Part shown: positions 36,327 through 41,195 of the stretch, piece by piece | Position numbering within the stretch: position 1 is the stretch's first letter | Layout of the letters: every line of letters starts with the position of its first letter | NCBI GenBank assembly: GCA_030834965.1 | Contig: JAUQWW010000043.1 | Span: 1 to 41,195 of the forward strand | Direction of reading: 5' to 3' | Source: Gallionellaceae bacterium | Lineage (GTDB): Bacteria; Pseudomonadota; Gammaproteobacteria; Burkholderiales; Gallionellaceae | Length of the DNA stretch: 41,195 bases | The notes under the pieces: generated by a model | What the model saw: only the letters and a program-made list of their open reading frames with translations | What the model was told of the DNA's origin: nothing | The model's database searches: none | Position numbers and translations under genes: made by a program

Positions 36327-36749
36327 TTATTTGGATTCCTTCTTGCCCTGAAATGCACTTATCAGCAGCCCCATCGTAGCTGCCCAGAACAGCAGGGCGA
36401 CCCAGAATTGCAACTTCATCGAGGTTGACCATTCCACACCCTGGTTTGTCCGGTTCGCCGTAACGGGGACAATTTGAATGTCGTTGCCGTCCGGCAAAGT
36501 CAGGTAGCCGCCCGGGGCAATCTCGAGCGGCCGGTATGGTGCCGTAATGACGCAATTGTCAGTTGGTGCCAGCCCGAGCGTCTTTACCTGGTCGCATGTT
36601 TGAGCGTCCAGGTGCAGTTCGTAAACCGCCGAAGCGCGCGCTGCGATATTCCACACAAAAAGAAAGCCGATGAACAGGCAGACGATTGCAGTAATTATTT
36701 TCGTATCGTCATATTTTTTTACATCTTCTTTTTTTTGGTCAAGTTCCAT
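36327..36749 (-). CDS. Hypothetical two-helix membrane protein
   Basis: I do not recognise the family. From ATG 36749 it is 140 residues; I prefer this start because AGGAGA lies five bases upstream, while the longer frame from 36818 lacks one. A charged N-terminus (MELDQKKEDVKKYDDTK) leads to a first helix (about 18-39, AIVCLFIGFLFVWNIAARA). A soluble, probably periplasmic loop with two cysteines (QTCDQVKTL, DNCVITAPY) that may form a disulfide follows, then a second helix (about 112-134) and the tail QGKKESK. It is convergent with tatD. Confidence 0.65.
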   Translation of the reverse strand: MELDQKKEDVKKYDDTKIITAIVCLFIGFLFVWNIAARASAVYELHLDAQTCDQVKTLGLAPTDNCVITAPYRPLEIAPGGYLTLPDGNDIQIVPVTANRTNQGVEWSTSMKLQFWVALLFWAATMGLLISAFQGKKESK

Positions 36750-37002
36750 TTGTTCTCCTGACGAAACCGTCATAACCACTTCTATTGGCATTCTGCCTTG
36801 AACCCAGCAGGGTTTCAATTGGTGAAATTCCTCAAAAATCAGATTGCGCTACAATGCCAAATCCACCAGAATCTGAGCGGAAAACTGACTTCAGTTCCTG
36901 ACAGGAAGATCGCTCCAGCCAGCTTTTGAGCTTGCCGAAGAGCGCTATCCGGTCCGTTCGCACAGCACCATTCCTAAGCAACAACAAACAGGAGGGTAAA
37001 AC

Positions 37003-37503
37003 ATGATCCGCAATCCGATTGACATTGCCAGCCGCGTAAGCCCAGAACTATCCAGCCTCATTGACAGCTTGATCAACCAATTGGACACCAGCGAGCCGAT
37101 CACGCTTGCCATCGTCCGTTCATTCATCGCGCAGGAATTGCCGGAAGAAATTGACGAAACCGAACACATGCATCATTTCGACAACAGCGAATCGCTCATT
37201 GACGAACTCGATGCCCTGATCGAAGAGTTTGGGGAGTCTGCGGCAGCGATCGACTTTGTATATGCCTTTGCCAGCGAACCCCTCTCGCGAGTGATAGAAG
37301 AAGTCATGGACGACGAGAACCAGCAAAATCCCCCCACGCTCGAAGTGATCAAGGAAGCGATCGACAACGGCTTGGCCAGCCGCCTGGTAGGAGAGGGTGT
37401 GCTGGAAGAGGAAGATGATGACATGCTGTTGCCCGAAATCGAAAACCTGATCGACCGTTTCGGCGCCGATGCCCCGGCGGAGGATTTTTTGCGCTACGAG
37501 TAA
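37003..37503 (+). CDS. Highly acidic hypothetical protein with two tandem modules
   Basis: Function unknown. The 166-residue protein contains 43 Asp/Glu and only 8 Lys/Arg, with no membrane segment or signal peptide. Its two halves align: ELSSLIDSLINQ with PLSRVIEEVMDD, EPITLAIVRSFIAQEL with NPPTLEVIKEAIDNGL, and SLIDELDALIEEFGESA with LLPEIENLIDRFGADAP, each ending in an aromatic segment (DFVYAF, DFLRYE). This indicates an internal duplication of about 78 residues of helical character. A very good ribosome site AGGAGGG lies before ATG 37003, supporting real translation. Extreme acidity is seen in DNA mimics but also in many other proteins. Confidence 0.75.
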   Translation: MIRNPIDIASRVSPELSSLIDSLINQLDTSEPITLAIVRSFIAQELPEEIDETEHMHHFDNSESLIDELDALIEEFGESAAAIDFVYAFASEPLSRVIEEVMDDENQQNPPTLEVIKEAIDNGLASRLVGEGVLEEEDDDMLLPEIENLIDRFGADAPAEDFLRYE

Positions 37504-37653
37504 CTAAGCATCGGCAGTGCAGCAGTGTATAAACGTTGTGCCAAGTCTTTCAAGGATCATCGCTTCTACTGTGGGCGGCAGGCTCACGCCCTCCACAGCC
37601 GCCGCAACATCCGCCATGAGCACCGCCAGTATCAGCAAGCGTGCTCTTGTCAT
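37504..37653 (-). pseudogene. Possible 5' remnant of a secreted-protein gene overlapping the DUF3301 tail
   Basis: In another minus-strand frame, 37653 down to 37504 encodes 49 residues. It begins MTRARLLILAVLMADVAAA, a plausible signal peptide, and continues VEGVSLPPTVEAMI. The latter resembles the mature start of periplasmic chalcone-isomerase-like proteins; that is recollection of the family, not a search. It then degenerates and stops. The ATG lies in an ATGA context, as if an upstream gene had once ended there. It may be chance. Confidence 0.3.
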
Positions 37654-38014
37654 CGCGTAGATTCAGGTCGCGCAGCGGATCGCCAGCGGTGCCTGTCAAG
37701 GGCAATATCTGATAAGGCTCCATCGTTACCGACTGGACCTTGTTGCCAAGCACGATCACCTGGCCTTCAAGCCGGGAGTTGCCGGTCTCGCTGAATTCGA
37801 AACGATAGGTGCGGCGAAACACACGGCGCCCGGACCTGTCGCGCACCAGCGCCAGCCCGATGTTAGCGACCGTATCGTCGAGAAACTGCACATTCGCGTC
37901 GCTGCAAACCTTTCTCCCCCTGGCGCGGGCGAGTTCAAGCGCGCTCAGGCTGTTGAACCAGAACCACCCCAGCGCGGCCACCGCCAGCAGTAAAAGCAAA
38001 CTTGCCACATCCAT
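37550..38014 (-). CDS. DUF3301 domain protein with atypical C-terminal tail
   Basis: An inner-membrane-anchored protein of 154 residues with one N-terminal helix (about residues 3-21, ASLLLLLAVAALGWFWF). The DUF3301 core follows: ALELARARGRKVCSDANVQ, LDDTVANIGLALVRDR, and RRTYRFEFSETGNSRLEGQV, ending near VTMEPYQILPL. Family members usually end about here, at roughly 100-110 residues. The remaining 45 residues are Gly/Cys-rich (GGAHGGCCGGCGG) and look like a non-native frame, suggesting a frameshift near the conserved end. Function unknown. It is divergent from hsdM. Confidence 0.65.
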   Translation of the reverse strand: MDVASLLLLLAVAALGWFWFNSLSALELARARGRKVCSDANVQFLDDTVANIGLALVRDRSGRRVFRRTYRFEFSETGNSRLEGQVIVLGNKVQSVTMEPYQILPLTGTAGDPLRDLNLRDDKSTLADTGGAHGGCCGGCGGREPAAHSRSDDP

Positions 38015-38066
38015 AGGCTGAAAAATCCTGAATGACCAATGGTGAAAGTTTAACTGATTATGGTGG

Positions 38067-38085
38067 TGGCTTTTTCAAAAAGCCA
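38067..38085. other. Perfect palindrome between the DUF3301 gene and hsdM
   Basis: TGGCTTTTT-C-AAAAAGCCA is a nine-base perfect inverted repeat in the divergent gap 38015-38218. It is flanked by shorter GTGGT/ACCAC arms. Its symmetric form suits a dimeric repressor operator, or a small hairpin with A/T arms. No protein that would bind it is identifiable. Confidence 0.4.
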
Positions 38086-38218
38086 AAATTAAAAACCACT
38101 GAACAGACAAGCTAATATGCGAGGCCATTGCGTGCAGCATCGCTGCATACCAGCATAAATGTAGCCTTAGCCAGCGCTCAATGATACGCTCTGCAAGATT
38201 CAATAATCGCAGGCAGTC

Positions 38219-39667
38219 ATGTTCGAACAAACCTTCAGAAATATAGACGACGCCCTCAGGAAAGAGGCGGGCTGTACCACCGAGCTAGATTACACCGAGC
38301 AGACCTCGTGGCTGCTGTTCCTGAAATACCTCGATGCGCTGGAACATCAAAAGGCGATGGAAGCCGGGCTGGAGGGAAGAAAATATTCCTACGTGCTCGA
38401 CCCGCAATACCGCTGGGAGAGCTGGGCCTCGCCAAAAGACAAGCACGGAAAACTTGACCACAATCGCGCCCTGGCTGGCCCCGACCTTGCCGACTTCGTC
38501 AACCTGAAGCTGTTTCCCTACCTGCACGGCTTCAAGCAGAAGGCGACCGGCCCGGACACGCTCGAATACAAGATCGGCCAGATCTTCGGCGAGATCAAGA
38601 ACAAGATACACAGCGGCTACATCCTGCGCGACATCATCGACCACATCGACGAACTGCGCTTCAACTCGCAGGCCGAGAAGCACGAGCTATCGCACCTGTA
38701 CGAAGCCAAGATCAGGAACATGGGCAACGCCGGGCGCAACGGCGGCGAGTACTACACCCCGCGCCCGCTGATTCGCGCGATGGTGCGAGTGGTGCATCCG
38801 AAGATAGGCGAAACGATTTACGACGGTGCTGTTGGGAGTGCTGGCTTCCTATGCGAGGCGTTTGATTACCTACGCGCCAAGCCGCACCTCACCACGCGCG
38901 ACCTCAAGACCTTGCAGGAATCCACCTTCTACGGCATCGAAAAGAAGAGCCTCGCCTACGTCATCGCCATCATGAACATGATCCTGCATGGCATCGAGAC
39001 GCCGCACATCGTGCATGCCAACACCCTGTCGTTCAACCTCGCCGACGTGCAGGACAAAGACCGCTACGACGTGATCCTCGCCAACCCGCCGTTCGGCGGC
39101 AAGGAACGCAAGGAAGTGCAGCAGAACTTCCCGATCAAGACCGGCGAGACCGCCTTTCTGTTTCTGCAGCACTTCATCAAGATGCTCAAGGCCGGAGGCC
39201 GCGCGGGCGTGGTGATTAAAAATACTTTCCTCTCCAATTCTGATGCAAAGAGTCTGCGCAAACTGCTGCTGGAAAGCTGCAACCTGCACACCGTGCTGGA
39301 TTGCCCCGGCGGCACGTTCCAGGGCGCGGGCGTGAAAACTGTGGTGCTGTTCTTCGAAAAAGGCGCGCCGACGCGCAACACCTGGTATTACCAGCTCGAC
39401 CCCGGCCGCAATCTGGGCAAGACCAACCCGCTCAACGACGACGACCTGCAAGAGTTTGTGGAACTGCAAAAGACCCGCGCCGCCTCACCGAAGAGTTGGT
39501 GTGTAGACGCGGCCAGCATTGACCCGGCCACTTTTGACCTGTCGGTGAAGAACCCCGACGGCGGCGAAGCCATAACCCACCGCAGCCCGCAGGCCATCCT
39601 GGAAGAGATCGCCGCGCTAGACGCAGAGAGCGCGGAGGTGCTGGGGAACATTCGGGGGTTGCTGTAG
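38219..39667 (+). CDS. hsdM: Type I restriction-modification DNA methyltransferase subunit (HsdM)
   Basis: The N6-adenine methyltransferase subunit of a type I system. The 482-residue protein has an N-terminal HsdM helical domain (FEQTFRNIDDALRKEAGC; LDYTEQTSWLLFLKYLDALE), the pre-catalytic GRNGGEYYTPRPLIRAMVR, the S-adenosylmethionine motif DGAVGSAGFLCEAFDYL (from residue 202), and the catalytic NPPFGG (Asn289). FLQHFIKMLKAGGRAGVVIKN follows. The length is normal for the compact HsdM class. It is followed by a four-helix-bundle gene and hsdS, forming an operon; no hsdR is within the window. The ribosome site is weak (GCAGGCAG). Confidence 0.95.
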   Translation: MFEQTFRNIDDALRKEAGCTTELDYTEQTSWLLFLKYLDALEHQKAMEAGLEGRKYSYVLDPQYRWESWASPKDKHGKLDHNRALAGPDLADFVNLKLFPYLHGFKQKATGPDTLEYKIGQIFGEIKNKIHSGYILRDIIDHIDELRFNSQAEKHELSHLYEAKIRNMGNAGRNGGEYYTPRPLIRAMVRVVHPKIGETIYDGAVGSAGFLCEAFDYLRAKPHLTTRDLKTLQESTFYGIEKKSLAYVIAIMNMILHGIETPHIVHANTLSFNLADVQDKDRYDVILANPPFGGKERKEVQQNFPIKTGETAFLFLQHFIKMLKAGGRAGVVIKNTFLSNSDAKSLRKLLLESCNLHTVLDCPGGTFQGAGVKTVVLFFEKGAPTRNTWYYQLDPGRNLGKTNPLNDDDLQEFVELQKTRAASPKSWCVDAASIDPATFDLSVKNPDGGEAITHRSPQAILEEIAALDAESAEVLGNIRGLL

Positions 39668-39670
39668 GCC

Positions 39671-39715
39671 CTATAGGTCTTATAAGTCCTATACGACTTA
39701 TAGGTCCTATGAGAC
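39671..39715. repeat. Five tandem 9-nt repeats between hsdM and the next gene
   Basis: Consecutive 9-mers CTATAGGTC, TTATAAGTC, CTATACGAC, TTATAGGTC, CTATGAGAC (39671-39715) follow the consensus YTATARGTC. They begin three bases after the hsdM stop, and the fifth copy contains the possible ATG at 39709. Because the unit is nine bases, gain or loss of copies would not shift a reading frame. Confidence 0.8.
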
Positions 39716-40350
39716 AACCGATTGGAACCGATGAGCCCATGAAGACCCCTGACGACCGAACGATTATGCCGCCCCACGGCCACTACGAGGAGCTGCTGTC
39801 TTACCAGAAGGCCGTGGTGGTCTATGATGTGACCTTCCACTTCTGCGAGCGGTTCTTGCGCAAAGGCGACCGCACCATTGACCAGATGGTGCAAGCCGCC
39901 CGGTCTGGCAAGCAAAACATTGTGGAAGGCAGTAAAGCGTCCGGCACATCCAAAGAGATGGAGATCAAGCTAACCAATGTGGCCCGCGCCAGCCTGGAAG
40001 AACTGCTGGAAGACTACCGCGACTTTCTGCGCGTGCGCAACCAACCCCTATGGGACAAGGACTCCAAAGAAGCCCGCTTTGTCCGGCGATTGGGCGGTAA
40101 GCCCCACACCACCTACGAAGCCTACCGCGAGTTCTGCGACACCCGCCCCGCCGAGGTGGTCGCCAACATTGCCATTTGCCTGATCCACCAGACCAACTAT
40201 TTGCTGGATCAACAACTGCGCCGTTTGGAAAAAGACTTTGTAGAACAGGGCGGACTGCGCGAGCGCATGACGCGCGTCCGTTTGCAGTACCGCAACAACG
40301 CTCCGCCCGTTACTTCAGTGCCGCCCCGCAAACCCGGAGGCAAGCCGTGA
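39709..40350 (+). CDS. Four-helix-bundle suffix protein in the type I RM operon
   Basis: A soluble, helical protein of 213 residues from ATG 39709, or 203 from ATG 39739 (MKTPDDRTIMPPHG); neither start has a strong ribosome site. The segments LLSYQKAVVVYDVTFHFCER, QMVQAARSGKQNIVEGSKAS and NVARASLEELLEDYRDFLR match the four-helix-bundle (S23-like) fold. The C-terminal part (AEVVANIAICLIHQTNYLLD) is the suffix domain named for this subgroup. The fold was first noted in proteins encoded within 23S rRNA intervening sequences; its molecular role is unknown. It lies between hsdM and hsdS and overlaps the hsdS start (GTGA), so it is part of the operon. Confidence 0.85.
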   Translation: MRQPIGTDEPMKTPDDRTIMPPHGHYEELLSYQKAVVVYDVTFHFCERFLRKGDRTIDQMVQAARSGKQNIVEGSKASGTSKEMEIKLTNVARASLEELLEDYRDFLRVRNQPLWDKDSKEARFVRRLGGKPHTTYEAYREFCDTRPAEVVANIAICLIHQTNYLLDQQLRRLEKDFVEQGGLRERMTRVRLQYRNNAPPVTSVPPRKPGGKP

Positions 40351-41195
40351 AAGCGGGATGGCAGATAAGAACTCTGGGTGACGTTTGCTCGTTCGAGAAC
40401 GGTGACAGAGGAACAAATTATCCGTCGAAATCGGCACGAACAAGTCAGGGAATCCCATTTATCAATGCTGGGCATTTGACCGACGATGGGATTGACGTTG
40501 ACAATCTAAACTTCATTCCAAGGGATCGCTTCGATTTGCTGAGTAATGGGAAGATTCGTAGTGGGGACATTCTCTTTTGTCTCCGCGGCTCTCTTGGAAA
40601 ATTCGCAAGCGTTGGTAATCTGTCCGAAGGAGCTATTGCTTCCTCGCTAGTTATCGTTCGTCCGAAAGAGTCTGTTTCTGCTGGATTCATGCTGGCCTAT
40701 TTCCAAAGTGATTTATGTGCTGACATGATCGCCCAATTCGAGAATGGAGCTGCTCAACCAAATCTATCGGCCCAAAGTCTCGCTAAGTTCACAATCCCCC
40801 TTCCTCCCCTCCCCGAACAACGCCGCATCGTTGCGATTCTCGACGAAGCGTTTGACGCCATCGCCACGGCCAAAGCCAACGCCGAGCAGAACCTGCAAAA
40901 CGCTCGCGCGGTGTTTGACAGTGCGTTGGAAGCGGTGTTTAGTCAGCGGGGCGAGGGGTGGGTGGAGACAACCATTGGACAGGAAATTCGATTCATTGAC
41001 TACCGAGGCAAAACACCCGTCAAGACTGAGAGCGGCATTCGATTGATCACGGCCAAGAATGTGAAGATGGGCTTCCTTCAAGCAACCCCGATGGAGTTCA
41101 TAGCATCGGATAGTTATGAAGCATGGATGACTCGCGGCATTCCTCGAATGGGAGACGTGCTTTTTACAACTGAAGCTCCTCTCGCAAATGTGGCT
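40347..41195 (+). CDS. hsdS: Type I restriction-modification specificity subunit HsdS (3' end beyond window)
   Basis: The DNA-recognition subunit that pairs with HsdM and HsdR. 283 residues are visible. The start is GTG 40347, inside the previous stop, with GGAGG six bases upstream. The first target-recognition domain (about 1-155) begins WQIRTLGDVCSFENGDRG and ends AQPNLSAQSLAKFTIPLPPL. The conserved helical spacer PEQRRIVAILDEAFDAIATA follows (about 160-205). The second recognition domain starts at about 213 (WVETTIGQEIRFIDYRGKTP) and is cut by the window edge. The target sequence cannot be predicted. Confidence 0.94.
   Translation, partial: MKAGWQIRTLGDVCSFENGDRGTNYPSKSARTSQGIPFINAGHLTDDGIDVDNLNFIPRDRFDLLSNGKIRSGDILFCLRGSLGKFASVGNLSEGAIASSLVIVRPKESVSAGFMLAYFQSDLCADMIAQFENGAAQPNLSAQSLAKFTIPLPPLPEQRRIVAILDEAFDAIATAKANAEQNLQNARAVFDSALEAVFSQRGEGWVETTIGQEIRFIDYRGKTPVKTESGIRLITAKNVKMGFLQATPMEFIASDSYEAWMTRGIPRMGDVLFTTEAPLANVA

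Noticed and set aside
36819-37002. A promoter for the acidic-protein gene using TTGGTG and TACAAT
   Set aside because: The hexamers are 25 bases apart, far from the 16-18 base optimum.

Overview
The window is a chromosomal segment of a Gram-negative betaproteobacterium. Evidence for this includes the gene order hfq-hflX-hflK-hflC-hisZ-purA-rnr-rlmB, the pair earP-efp with an arginine-32 type EF-P, and the block yceD-rpmF-plsX-fabHDG-acpP-fabF-pabC-mltG-tmk-holB-tatD. The moderately high GC content and protein style suggest Nitrosomonadales (Gallionellaceae-like), but that placement is an inference from gene order and sequence style, not from a search.

Layout. Positions 1-2011 (minus strand) hold the 5' two thirds of a membrane CHASE-PAS histidine kinase cut by the window edge. 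Divergent from it, 2278-5359 encodes a MacA/HlyD-type adaptor, a LolD/MacB-type ATPase and a MacB/FtsX-type permease. A second, related permease lies at 8709-9908. Between the two permeases is an accessory insert with a ParE-type toxin-antitoxin pair, an orphan winged-helix regulator, a lipoprotein joining six Sel1 repeats to a trypsin-like protease, a small unknown protein and REP-like palindromes. From 9905 to 21624 comes a long housekeeping run: EF-P and its rhamnosyltransferase, Hfq, HflX, the HflKC complex, HisZ, PurA, RNase R and RlmB. A tRNA-Leu(CAG) sits on the opposite strand between purA and rnr.

From 21815 to 25778 the minus strand carries rep (directly behind tRNA-Leu(TAA)), dksA and a YceF-type maf gene. 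tRNA-Gly(GCC) and tRNA-Cys(GCA) form a plus-strand transcription unit with a clear promoter and terminator. From 25859 to 36275 lies the fatty-acid/cell-envelope/DNA-replication cluster. It makes ribosomal protein L32, feeds phospholipid and fatty acid synthesis (PlsX, FabH, FabD, FabG, ACP, FabF), and continues into folate (PabC), peptidoglycan (MltG), dTMP (Tmk) and DNA polymerase III (delta') functions.

The last 5 kb is more accessory. It has a small membrane protein, a very acidic protein built of two copies of one module, a DUF3301 protein with a suspicious tail, and a type I restriction-modification operon. In that operon a four-helix-bundle protein gene sits between hsdM and hsdS, and five tandem 9-nt repeats overlap its start. 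hsdS runs off the window end and no hsdR is visible.

I found no CRISPR array, transposase, integrase or phage gene, and no clearly new defence system. The items most worth a second look are the operon-splitting insert, the Sel1-protease lipoprotein, the duplicated acidic protein, the 9-nt repeats with the four-helix-bundle gene in the hsd operon, the perfect inverted 30-mers between fabH and fabD, and the tRNA-Leu/rep arrangement.
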